From Thecaphora thlaspeos (taxonomy: Eukaryota; Basidiomycota; Ustilaginomycetes; Urocystidales; Glomosporiaceae), in assembly GCA_900291925.1 (NCBI GenBank), contig UWYS01000001.1:124001-188000 (forward strand): a stretch of DNA of 64,000 bases, given 5' to 3'. How positions within the stretch are numbered: position 1 is the stretch's first letter; every line of letters starts with the position of its first letter. Shown here piece after piece: positions 1 through 10,241 of the stretch. The position numbers were made by a program, and so were the translations under genes. The notes under the pieces were generated by a model. The model was not told the DNA's origin, ran no database searches, and saw only the letters and a program-made list of their open reading frames with translations.

Positions 1-1323
1 AGGGGGGAAGTGGTGGAAGAAGGGAAAGGGGCGGGGGCTGGTGAGGCAGGCTGACGGGGTCCCACACGCATACAGACAGTATGTACGGGCTAGGCCGGTG
101 TGCATACTGGTAACTCGGCCTGCGCCGCAGCGGGCACGACGGCAGTCGAGGCAACGCGCAGCCAAGGTGAGTCGGCCTGTACAGTACATACATACATAGT
201 ACAGTCACCAGAAACACTATGTAGGCTGTAGGCGAGCGGAGATAACTTTGATAGTGTTTGCGGAAGAATAGAGAAATTCCGCATCCCTCATCGACGCCAG
301 GCCGCATAGAGGCAGCGTCGCCAGAGGGGCAAGCAAGCATGAAGAACCGCGAACGACGGGCTGCACCACGACCACCTTCGACGCGCGGACGGCTTCGACT
401 AGCGCAAGGGCGCAACTTTGAGGCCTTTGTCGGCCCGTTTCCGGCCCTCTTCTGTTCCATCTGGTCTCTTCACCCTTCCTCGAGCCCCCACCAGCCGAGC
501 TTGTGTCTAGGGTTGTTCTCGGTCACATTTCACGGCCATGCCTGTGCCATGCTGTACTGTACATAACTACCGTAGGCACAGCACGTAAGCACACCTACAC
601 ACCGTACTGTACTCACTTGTATGTAGACGACGTTGCAGCAAGCAAGACGCTAGCGCGCTGTGCGGCGAGCAGAGTGTAAAGCAGAGTGTACATATTACTC
701 CTACCTTCCTTCCATCCGTAGTCGCAGCAAGGTCGAGCGGACCTAACGTCGCTAGGAGGGCCGCCGCATTCGATCGAACCAAGTTGGGCCGTTTCGGAGA
801 GCAAGCCGAGAGGCGAGCGAGGCTCCTGCCGCACTATGTACAATATGCGACCACCTTCGACACGACACAGAGAGACGCGAAAGGCAAAGCGAGCCTTTTC
901 GAGGCGTTGAAGCTGTAGAAGATAGATGTCAAGGATGATGGATTCCAGCTCGACGATGGTGCCCAGGAGGTGGTCTAGGCCTGGGTGGTCTAGGCCTGGC
1001 GGTAGCAGCTCCGACGGCGAGTCGGCGACTCACCGCAGCCCGATCCGTCCGATTCCATCGGGCTCAGATCCGATGCGGCCGATCGCCAACAGTAACTAGA
1101 GGGATGTGCTGGCGACCGATAGGTCCGTCGCCTTCGGCCCAACGGTGCCGGTGGCCGGTCGGTTCGCTCAACCCACGCTGCCTTCGCGAAGATTAAGGCT
1201 ATGAACCAGAAGGGCCCCGCCCGCCTCGGCCCTTATCCGACCTTCCTCGTCCTCTCCCCGCTTCCTTCACCCCCCCACCCTTTCCTCAACCCTACTCCCA
1301 ACCCCCTCCGCCTCCCCCTCACC
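1..1323. other. Gene-free left edge
   Basis: I see no convincing coding region here. Reading frames are short and lack recognisable domains. The stretch contains TACAGTAC/GTACTGTAC motifs (near 180-192, 554-562 and 604-612) and, at 913-1091, one copy of a dispersed repeat. Its right end is the 5' flank of the dehydrogenase gene and becomes pyrimidine-rich from about 1220. Confidence 0.6.
913..1091 (+). repeat. Dispersed repeat, copy 1 (diverged)
   Basis: This segment begins CTGTAG and ends CCAACA. It matches the repeat units at 59658-59869 and 60959-61166. It lacks the middle block of those copies (from the GCGTCTATTTG part to the CATGCCTTGG part) and instead carries a short duplication of a GGTGGTCTAGGCCTGG-type segment. 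Scattered substitutions show it is older than the other two. Like them it has TGT..ACA ends, as LTR-like or MITE-like units do. Confidence 0.75.
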
Positions 1324-3329
1324 ATGCTGCGCTCCGCCGTCAACGTCTCCAGCCGCGCCTCGAGGTCCGCCTTGGGCACCTCGGGCCGCTCCATCTCGTC
1401 GTCCGCCTCGACCAAGCTCGCACAGCCCGCCCATGCCACCAGCTCCAGCAACGCCGGCACCGCCCAGCTCAGCCCCCTCGCTGCTTCGGTGGCAAAGGAC
1501 GTCGAGGCGAATTGGAAGGGCCTCAGCATGTTTGGAGGCACCACGAAGAACTACGTCGACGGTCAGTTCATCGACAGTAAGGCCTCTCAGCGGCTCGACG
1601 TCAACGACCCCGTGAGTATCTGCCCCTCCTCTGCCCTCCAAGTGAAGACGGGTTGAATGCTGATGATGTCTCCCATCTCTCTCGCTTGGCCCTGCTCTCC
1701 TTGCCGCGCTAAAAGTCGACACAAGCCCTTCTCTCCAAGGTGCCCCTGACCACTCCATCCGAGTTCGACGCCGCCGTTGCCAATGCCCAGGCCGCCTTCC
1801 CAGAGTGGAGGGAGACCAGCCTGCTCACCAGGCAGCAGGTCATGTTCAAGTGAGCCCGACAGGATGCGGACAGTCCCTACGCTTGGGTGTGGCTGTTGCT
1901 GACAGGGCTGTATCCACATGTCTCACCAACAGGCTTCAGGCGCTTCTGCGCGAGCACATGGACGACATCGCCAACGTCATCACCCTCGAGCAGGGTAAGA
2001 CGTTCGCCGACGCCAAGGGCGATGTCCTGCGAGGCCTCCAGGTTGTTGAGGTCGCCTGCGGCATAACCTCGACCATGCTCGAGGAGAGGATCGAGGTCTC
2101 CAAGGACATGGACACCTACGCTCGCCGCGAGCCGCTCGGCGTCGTCGCCTCGATCAACCCCTTCAACTTCCCCGCCATGATTCCGCTCTGGACGATCCCC
2201 ATGGCCACCGTCACCGGCAACACGCTCGTCCTCAAGCCGTCGGAGCGCGTACCCGGAGCGTCGATGATCATCGCTGAGCTCTGCGAGCGCGCCGGCCTGC
2301 CCAAGGGCGTCCTCAACGTCGTCCACGGCGCCGTCGAGACTGTCAACGCCATCTGCGACGACCTGCGGATCAAGGCCATCAGCTTTGTTGGCTCCGACCG
2401 CGCGGGCAGCCACATCTTCCATCGTGGCACGGCCAACGGAAAGCGCGTCCAGGCCAACCTCGGCGCCAAGAACCACTGCATCCTGATGCCCGACGCCAAC
2501 AAGAACTTTGCGCTCAGCTCGCTCGTCGGCGCTGCGTTCGGCGCGGCGGGACAGCGATGCATGGCGCTCAGCGTCGTCGTCGCCGTCGGCGAAGCGCAGC
2601 AGTGGGTCCCGGAGCTGGTGGAGCGCGCCAAGGAGCTCAAGGTCTCTGGCGGCTTCGAGAAAGACGCCGACCTGGGTCCGCTCATCAGCCCGCAGGCGCG
2701 TGAGCGCGTCATCGAAATGACGGGCAGCGTCGAGAAGGAAGGCGGCAAGATCCTGCTCGACGGCCGCAACTACAAGTCGGCTGACTACCCGAACGGCAAC
2801 TTTGTCGGGCCCTCGATCGTCGAGGCTGGCCCCGGCATGACAGCCTACGACCAGGAGATTTTTGGACCCACGCTCGTCATCCTCAAGGCCAACACGCTCG
2901 ACGAGGCGGTCGAGTTCATCAACAAGAACAAGTACGGAAACGGCGCCGCCATCTTCACCACCAACGGTGCGACGGCACGGAAGTTTGAGAAGACGGTCAA
3001 CGCCGGTCAGCTTGGCGTCAATGTTCCCGTTCCCGTCCCGCTGCCCATGTTTGCGTGGAGCGGCAACAAGGGAAGCGTGCTCGGCGACATTGGATTCTAC
3101 GGCAAGAGCGCGCTCAACTTTTACACCAGCTACAAGACCAGCACCTCGTGGGTATCAGTGTGGGCCCGTTGATTCGCTGTGCAGAACGGAGTTTCACCAG
3201 AATGCTGACCCTCTCTTCCTTCTCTCTGCGTCTTGCTCCCTCTTCCTCGCTGCTCCTGCCAGCATGTGGCGAAGCGCAGACGCCGAGCTCTCCGAGAAGG
3301 CCAGCGTCAACATGCCTACCATGTCGTGA
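1324..3329 (+). CDS. ALDH6A1: Methylmalonate-semialdehyde dehydrogenase, mitochondrial
   Basis: This aldehyde dehydrogenase (ALDH6 family) oxidises methylmalonate and malonate semialdehydes to propionyl- and acetyl-CoA in valine and pyrimidine catabolism. I infer four exons: 1324-1611, 1716-1849, 1933-3147 and 3263-3329, giving 567 residues. All introns fit GT-AG and the joins restore family sequence: VNDP to STQ at intron 1, FKLQALL at intron 2, TSSMWRS at intron 3. The catalytic cysteine lies in [11 protein letters not shown], and the ALDH blocks SINPFNFP and EQGKTFADA are present. The chosen ATG starts a Ser/Arg-rich, acid-poor leader typical of mitochondrial import. An in-frame ATG at 1201 would add 41 unlikely residues. 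The next gene, SPC24, converges on it. Confidence 0.93.
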
Positions 3330-3603
3330 TCTCTTCCGGGAGCTGCCTTGTTGCCTCCTCTGCCGCGCAGCGCTCGCTGTATCTCGTTGCTTTTGCTCAA
3401 CCCATGGGAGACTCGCAGTAATCAAGACCCTAGACGTGCGCTGACGCTGTGCGAGATGAAAGAGTAGAGGTACGAAGGGGCACGACGAAGCGAAGAGAAG
3501 GGACCACAAGTACAGAGCCACGCGAGCGAGGGAGGACAATACGACAGAGGACGAGGCGAGACGGGGGGGGGGGGCGCGCAGGAGAGTCTAGGTACGAGCG
3601 GGA

Positions 3604-4505
3604 TCAATTGGCTGCATTCCAGAGCTGGTCTGCGAGGACAAAAGGAGAGATGCTGGAGTGCTTGAGTTTGTTCTCGGACGCTTCGAAAGGGAGTGCGGCG
3701 TTGCGCTTGTCGGACCGGACGAGGATCGAAGTGAACCCTGCTTCCGGGTTCTCTTCGTCCTTCGAAGGGAGGAAACCGAGGTTGCGGAAGATCTTAAGAC
3801 AGATACTGCGATGGTCGAAGGAAGATGGTGAAAGAGTGGAAGGATGTCAGCTTCGTGGACGCATGCGCCCTCTACGTTTTTGCGTCGGATGGAGGGGGGA
3901 AAGAGTTGATGCGCGCGAGATAAAAGGGCGAAAACTCACGCATCCCTGTCCAACTCTCCCTCAACTTCCACATCCTCCTCCTGCACCTCATCATACATCC
4001 TTTTGACCTCCAACAACTCGCTCTGCAGCGCACTGAGCTTCGACTCCTGTTCGTTTATACTCTTTGCCAGGTCGAACTTCTGGTTGTCTAGCTTGGCCAT
4101 GACCTCTCTGTGCGAGTGGAGGCTTCGCCAATCCGTCGCGGCCCTAGTCGAGTTCTTGCGCAGCTCGTCAAGAGAGGACTGGAAAGTCGATATCTTGTGT
4201 GACATCTCCTGTGTGAAGTTCGATCGACGCATCGACGTCTCTGAGATGAGCGTCTCGATGTGTGAGAGCGTGGAGAGCTCTTCGTGTGGTTGCAGAGAGG
4301 CGAGCAAGGAGGAGAAGTCGGCGTCGCTAGGGGTCCGTTTCAAGGAGAGGGAAGGGTTCAAGGAGAGGGAAGAATTTAAGATGTCAGCGGGAGCGAGACT
4401 GGATGGGAGAGATGGCAGGGAACGGACTTACGTTAGGCGTGTATCTTCATGCTTGGCCATGGTTGCCGTCGCACCGGCGGGGCTCTCTTGGACTTCGACT
4501 GTCAT
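3604..4505 (-). CDS. SPC24: Kinetochore protein Spc24 (Ndc80 complex)
   Basis: Spc24 pairs with Spc25 in the centromere-proximal half of the Ndc80 complex, which ties kinetochores to microtubules. I infer three exons, 4505-4432, 4326-3940 and 3805-3604, totalling 220 residues. The middle is a long heptad-like coiled coil (about residues 50-150, with KLDNQKFDLAKSINEQESKL and neighbours). The end is the small globular domain with LKIFRNLGF and a terminal ADQLWNAAN. The size fits the family. Introns have GTAAGT and GTGAGT donors. The downstream open frame has no ATG of its own, so the first exon (starting MTVEVQESP) supplies the start. The assignment rests on overall architecture and the LKIFRNLGF block. 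Confidence 0.83.
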
Positions 4506-4929
4506 CGCAAGGTAGGATGTTTGATGTTTCCCAAGGAGCGAGGTAGAGCTGCTCGTGGTGTCACGTTTGAGCGTTGTCTGGATGTATGTGGATGTTGAGG
4601 AGGTGAGAGGGAGCGACGCGTGACGCTGAAAGGGAGATGATGGAGGGAGTAGTCCGCGGACGGGCGGGTAGGCGGTGTGTTGTGTTGTTCTCTGGGACCC
4701 GCGTCCCGTCCTCGGGTGGCAGGGCGCGCCTCCAATTTCGTCTGCACCTCGGAACTCGGACTACTCTCGCCTTGGCACGTGATCCCATCCAGCTGTGTCC
4801 TCCTCCCTTGCCTCGCCGCGCGGCCGTCTCCGTTATCACTGTCCTTTTCTACCCTCTTCCCTCTTCCCTCTTCCCTCCACCGACCACCATCAACGATCCA
4901 CCATCCAACATCCGCAGACGATCACACAA
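4506..4929. promoter_or_regulatory. Shared divergent promoter region SPC24 / LSM5
   Basis: These 424 bases separate the start codons of SPC24 (-) and LSM5 (+), so both promoters must lie here or overlap the leaders. The LSM5 side is pyrimidine-rich (about 4830-4900, repeated CCCTCTTCC). I see no clear TATA box. Confidence 0.5.
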
Positions 4930-5554
4930 ATGGCACCACCGGGCGAACCAACAGCAGCAGGAGCAGCCGCAGCTGCAGCATCCACCATCCTCCCGCTCGA
5001 GCTGATCGATCGTTGCATCGGTTCCAGCATCTGGGTCATCATGAAGACCGATCGAGAGTTTAGCGGGACGTTGTTGGGTTTCGACGATTACGTTAGTGAG
5101 TAGTCACTCTCCCCTACATTATGGCGGAAAAAGTGGATTTAGGGGTACAGCGGAAGGCTGATGAATGTTGACGATGTGTGACTCGACTCGGGGTCGATGC
5201 GGTATCGATAGACATGGTCCTTGAGGACGTGACTGAGTAGTGAGTCTTCCTTCTTTACCGATCTGCACTGTCTTCTTGACGTCTTGCGCTTTCTTCCGCT
5301 GATATGAAGCATTGCTACCTCTGTGTGCATCGCAATGAAACAGCGAGACCACACCAGAAGGACGCAAAAAGACCAAGCTCGGCCAGACGCTCCTCAACGG
5401 CAACAACATCTGCATGGTGAGTACGAGTTCCTCCCCGCGTCGCCTCATCTCCCTGCGCCGCTGGTATCTTGCTTACGACGACCTGAATTTCGATCATTTT
5501 TCCTTCTTATGACCAACGCAGCTCGTTCCTGGCTCCGAAGGACCCGACGCTTGA
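4930..5554 (+). CDS. LSM5: U6 snRNA-associated Sm-like protein Lsm5
   Basis: Lsm5 is a subunit of the Lsm1-7 ring (cytoplasmic mRNA decay) and the Lsm2-8 ring (binds the U6 snRNA tail). I infer four exons: 4930-5095, 5212-5239, 5344-5416 and 5522-5554, giving 99 residues. After a short Ala-rich start come the Sm1 motif ([37 protein letters not shown]) and the Sm2 motif ([13 protein letters not shown]), ending EGPDA. The 28-nt second exon encodes only NMVLEDVTE. All splice joins restore the family sequence exactly, and the length is normal. Confidence 0.95.
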
Positions 5555-5815
5555 TCGCGCCCCTAGGTCGGACACGGTCGACCTGACATCGACGGGGGCC
5601 CGCAATCTAGTCCAGCTCGTCGAAAACTTGTACTTTTAGAACGAACCCAATCTCAATTCCACGTCAATCCTCGAGCCTTCAGGAACTCCTCTCAGGAACT
5701 TCTCTCACATGCAGGTGGCGTCTGTCGATTGTCGGCCACCGTGGCGCTCTTGCGATACATGGAGAGCTCTGATACGCGTACAAGGCAAAAGTTTGGATCG
5801 CCGCCTCCTTGGGGT

Positions 5816-8574
5816 CTACTGCTTGGCCTTCTTGGCTTTCTTCTGCTTAGGCCCGCCGTTGTCGCCGTTGATAGCCAAACGCTTCTTGATCTTGTCGACT
5901 AACGACACTAGCTCCGAGTCTCCCTCCTCTCCAGCGTCCTGCTGCTTACCCTTCCTCTTCTTGTCCTTCTCCGCTCCGCCCGCCATCTGCGGTCCTTCCT
6001 CGCCGTATCCGCCCTTACTGTCCTGCCTCTTTCTCCTCTCATCCAGCAATTTCTTCATCGCGTTGGTCTTCACGAATCCAGGATGGCTCGGATCGATCGC
6101 GTACCTGTGATCGTCCATCAACGCCTTGAACCTATCGTCCTTTGTATCGATCTCGAAGCTATCCTGCACCAGCGGCTTTCCCTTGCGCGCCTGGAACTCT
6201 TCCTCCTCCCTCTGCTTCTTCTTCGAGAGTCTCTTGAGCATCTTCTGCCGCTTGACGTCTTTGCCAGATTCGACGCGCAGGATGTCCTTCATGTCAAAGT
6301 GCTGTCGACCTTCCTTTGTTCGCTCATCCTCTTCGTCCGATCCGATCAGCAGCGAGAGCTCGGCACGCTGACGCGCCATCTCGGCCGGATCCTCGGGAGA
6401 GGCAGACCGGGTCGGCTGCGACGTCTTTTTGCCCTTGGCCTTCTTGCCGTCCTTGTTGGGCTTGGCGGTCTTGCTCTTCGCGCCTTCCAGCTCGGCTTCC
6501 AGTGCGGCTTCCATGTCCATCTCGTTGTCGCTCGCGAAGGGATCGTCGAAGCCTGCATTCTCGACTGGCGCAGCTGCCGACCCCGTCCCGCCATCCTTCC
6601 CTGCGAGCTTCATCTTCCTCTTTTCCTTCTTCTCCTTCATCTTCCTCTTGTACTTGTCGAGCGTCGTCTCGTCCTCGTCGTCGCTGGCGTTCTTCTTCCC
6701 TCCCTTGCTCTTCCGCGCCGCCGCCACGGAGAGACCGGGCATGAAGGTGATCTCCATGTCGCCCTGCTGCGCCGCCCCCTCTTCGTCCTCATCGTCGAAG
6801 ACGCCGCCGTTACGCTTGCCCTTGTAGGCGTCGCGGGTGTCCGTGAGGTTAAAGAGGGCGCGGAACTTGTCGCGCTGCTGCGCCTTGGACTTGGGGTCGA
6901 CCTCGTCTTCCTCCGACTCGCCCTCGGATTCGGTGGCTGAGGCTAGGTAGACCTTGAAGTCGTCGTCCCGTAGCTGCTCCTTCGTCAGGCCGCCGCGCGA
7001 GACGAGGCGCGTCAGCTTGCTGCGTTCGGGATCGTCCTGGTCCCACGTCAGCTTGACCTTCGAGTGGCGCAGCGCGTCCGTCATGAAGTCGACGCCTTTG
7101 TAGTTGCCGACGTCTTCGGTCGTCTCGTCGCGGAACTCGGCGTCTCGTCCTTCCTCGCCGTCCGGGAACTCCATGCCGTCCGGAACGAAGCGCAGATCGA
7201 AGACGTTGGCGGTCCGCTCCATCTCTGTACCGTCAATCTCGTTGTAGACATGGCGTGCCGTCTCTTTGCTGTCGAAGGTCGCCACAGCGTAGTAGTACCT
7301 AAAGGTGGGAGGATGGGCAAGAAAGGAAACAAAAGGATCAGCTCCTTCTCCTTCCTGACGAAAGCAGCGGCGCTCACAGCGACTCACTTTAGTCTGTCGA
7401 GCTGGTACGTGCGCAGCGCCTCCTCGTCGAACTCATTTCCCTCATCGACTTGGACGATCGTCTTCTCATTGATCTCCTCTTCCTCCGAGTCAGAATCGTC
7501 GGCGGCACGACGGCTTTTCTTGCCCTTGTTCTTCTTGAAGATGTTCTTCGGCGGACCCTCGGCATCTTCCTGCGCCATCCTCTCCTTTCCGAAATCGCTG
7601 GGGTAGACCCGAACGGAGAGCAGCGTGCCTCGTACCGTATTGACCGCAGGACCGTGCGTGCCGAGTCGTCGCTTCGTCTCGACCGTCGCGTTCTGGGAGA
7701 CCAGGCTGGAGAAGACCTTGAAGAGGTCCTTCGAGCGGACGTGGTCCCAGTCCATGTTGACGACGGCGAGCCGAGAGGTGTCATCGCCGCGTGGGATCTT
7801 GTCCTTCTTCGAAACGGCCTTCTTCTGCTCGCTCTTGCCCTTCGCCTTGGCCGCTTCGGAAGACTTGGCCTCTTTCTCCTGATCGGACTCGCCCTCGATG
7901 CCGCCTTCTGCGATGGCGTGCTGCGCCTGTGCGTCGAGCTGGGCGTAGATGCTCTCGTCTTCGTCTTCGTCGAGGTCGATCTCGCCCACATCGGCATCGC
8001 CATAGATGTCCTCGTCGTCGTCCTCATCGTGGCCTTGGAAGCGTTCTGTAGCTTTTTGCTTCTTCTTGGCCTTGTTGACGACGCTAGAAGGTCCGATCAT
8101 GACGTCATCGTCTTCGTCGGAGTCTTCGCTGCTGCTCTCTTCCTCGGACTGGTCGTCGGACGAAGCCGAGCTAGACTCTTCCTCGCTCGAACTCTCAAGC
8201 GCTCCCTCACCACGGGCATAGTCTGGTGCCCTGCCTTCTCCTTCCTCCTCCGAGTCTGCCTCCGCCGCGTCCTCTCCATCTTCGTCGAGGCGGTAGAACC
8301 TTCTCATCTGTTCCACCTCGCTCTGCCCCTTTTGCACCTTCCGTCCGTACTTGTCGGTCTTCCGTGCTGCTGCGCCTGTCTTGGCACTCTTTTCGTCGCC
8401 GGCTACGAGAAGACCTCTGAAGCGATCGTCGATCTTGACCTTGACATCGTCCTTTTTGGGTTTGAGGAAACGCGGGTCTGTGTGGAGTCGGGCAAAACGA
8501 GGATCGCTAGTGGCCGGTGCACGCTGCGCGCCGCCGGCACCGGAGGACGCCTTCTTCTTATCTCCCTTTTCCAT
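5816..8574 (-). CDS. ESF1: Pre-rRNA processing protein Esf1
   Basis: Esf1 is a nucleolar factor needed for early 18S rRNA processing. Two exons, 8574-7388 and 7298-5816, give 889 residues. The intron has a GTGAGT donor, and splicing joins QLDRLK to YYYAVATFDS, restoring the conserved NUC153-containing region. The N-terminal signature SDPRFARLHTDPRF, the block VVNMDWDHVRSKDLFKVFSS, and long acidic and Lys-rich stretches are typical. The C terminus has FEIDTKDDRFKALMDDHRYA and a terminal lysine-rich tail. The start ATG at 8574 precedes MEKGDKKKA; upstream sequence in the same frame is not conserved-looking. Long antisense frames here follow from biased codon use. Confidence 0.93.
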
Positions 8575-9282
8575 TGCGAGCGTCGGTTGCGTCAGTGTAG
8601 AGAGGTGTGTATGGGGTGGTGGTGGTGGTGGTGACGATGTGGCGAGGGGCGAGAGTGAGCAAGTGGGTGGAGCAGGAAGGAACGGTGCGGAAGAGGGCGG
8701 CACGCGAGGGTTCAATGAAAAATTATTTTTGAACCACTGCCGACTTCCGAGGCTCGTGCCCTTCATCGCGCCGTCACTATTCACGACGCTTACCTCTCCC
8801 ACGCTTCACATCATCCGAGGCGGTGCTCGTCATCGAGGTCCGCCACACGCTGTTCAAGCTCAAATTTAAGCGTCTTCATCGTGTATATATGTGTGGTGCA
8901 TGTATTTAATAGCGAGCATCTGATCTCAGTATGTCCCTGAGAGAATGATCGTGTAATGTCCCGACAGAAAGAATCCCAAGCGGTGCCCAAAAGGAGAGAA
9001 AGGAGAACCACGACGCAGTCTAGACCAAGGTGATCTAAATATCCTACCCAAATGGCAGAAAGAGACCAATTTGAGCACAAGCGCTCGAGAAAAACGGAGA
9101 GATAGAGACCGAGAGACGGGGAGAGAGCATGATAAGGTGGACGAAGAGAGACCGAGCTAAGAATCGCGGCTGATGTGTGAATAAAGCCTGAGCCCAGAAG
9201 GCGAGAGGTATATGAGTGGAAGCGAGAGGCAGCTTGACGGGAAGGTGGCGCGGCAGAATGTGACACAGATTCCGAAATGGGA
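8575..9282. other. Intergenic, ESF1 upstream / BLUF gene downstream
   Basis: This is the ESF1 promoter side (both genes read leftward) and the 3' flank of the BLUF gene. A GGT trinucleotide run lies near 8617-8634. The remainder, 8870-9280, is purine-rich on the + strand with no convincing coding potential. Confidence 0.5.
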
Positions 9283-10241
9283 CTAGAGAGGGCGGTCCAT
9301 GAGTTTGTAGAACGTGGTGACCAGCTTCCGCATATGCACCGACATATCTTTCGGCAGGCTGTGGAAGGAGGGGAAAGGTGGAAGAGGATTGGATGATCAG
9401 TCAACGTGAGCAGAGTCGAGGGGGAAAAAGGTTGGACGACCGGGTACACTCACTCCATCCTACTCTTGCTGCTACCGTAGTGCTCCGCTCTGAAGTCGCT
9501 GTCTGTCTTGTCTCCCAGCTTCAGACCCACGTTGAGCACCTCACTGAAGCCCTTCCTCATGCTGTCGAGCTCCTCATCTTCGCTCTCGGTAGACGACTCA
9601 GAGGTAAGTGACGTAGGAGTCGAGGCGGATCTCTCCTGAATATGACTCCCTCGCATGCGGCTGAGGTCCAAGTCGCGATAGGCCATTTCCCAATTGCTAA
9701 AGTCTCTCTTCTCGGCCTTCTGCCTAAGGATCCGGACGATGCCGCGGTGTCGAGGGTCTCCTTCTATCCTGCGATACAGGCCATCCACCTCGTGTGCTGG
9801 TCCCTCAAGGAATTGCACGAACGACCCGTCGCGGTAGAGAAGAAGACCTGTGATGCCGCGCTTGGCGTTGTTGCGCCTCGAACGTTGCAAGATGTCGGAA
9901 ATCTCTTCCCGCGACAGGTGGCGCGTGAGGGCCGAGGATGTGTACACGACTTGAAGGAGGTCTTCGAGCGGAGGAGAAGCAGATGCGCGGACGACAACCG
10001 ACGAAGCCTCGGTCGTGTCGGTCTTGATGGACTCGGATGACGACTGCCGTGACGACAAGGAGCTGGGCCTAGCGGGTCGGTAGGATGCGCTGTGCGTGCT
10101 CGAGGCTGGTTTGCTAGCCCCGATGGATGTCGACGAGCAGGAGCGCGGTGCGCTCGCAAAGGACGGCGGCGCTTCGTGGTGCACTGTCGGTCTGGACGGG
10201 AGGCAAGTCCTCGTTACGCTGCTGCTGTAGAGCGCATCCAT
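9283..10241 (-). CDS. BLUF-domain blue-light sensor protein
   Basis: BLUF domains bind FAD and sense blue light through rearranged hydrogen bonds around the flavin. Two exons, 10241-9454 and 9358-9283, give 287 residues. Residues 1-90 are Ser/Pro-rich and look disordered. The BLUF fold spans about 95-190: LLQVVYTSSA supplies the photoactive Tyr (Y100), SRRNNAKRGITGLLLY the flavin-binding Asn, FVQFLEG the key Gln (Q143), and NWEMAYRDL the conserved Trp and Met. An acidic Ser-rich linker follows, then a short C-terminal helix encoded by exon 2. No enzymatic output domain is visible, so it resembles small BLUF proteins that act through partners. The start is uncertain: the frame stays open to about 10490 without an ATG, so an upstream exon is possible. 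Confidence 0.87.

Noticed and set aside
1201..1323. Upstream in-frame ATG of the semialdehyde dehydrogenase gene
   Set aside because: The added residues are Pro/Leu-rich leader-like sequence, whereas ATG 1324 begins a typical mitochondrial presequence in a CACCATG context.
1324..8574. Possible metabolic or biosynthetic gene cluster
   Set aside because: Neighbouring genes (dehydrogenase, Spc24, Lsm5, Esf1) belong to unrelated processes and lie on alternating strands. I see no cluster logic here or elsewhere in the window.
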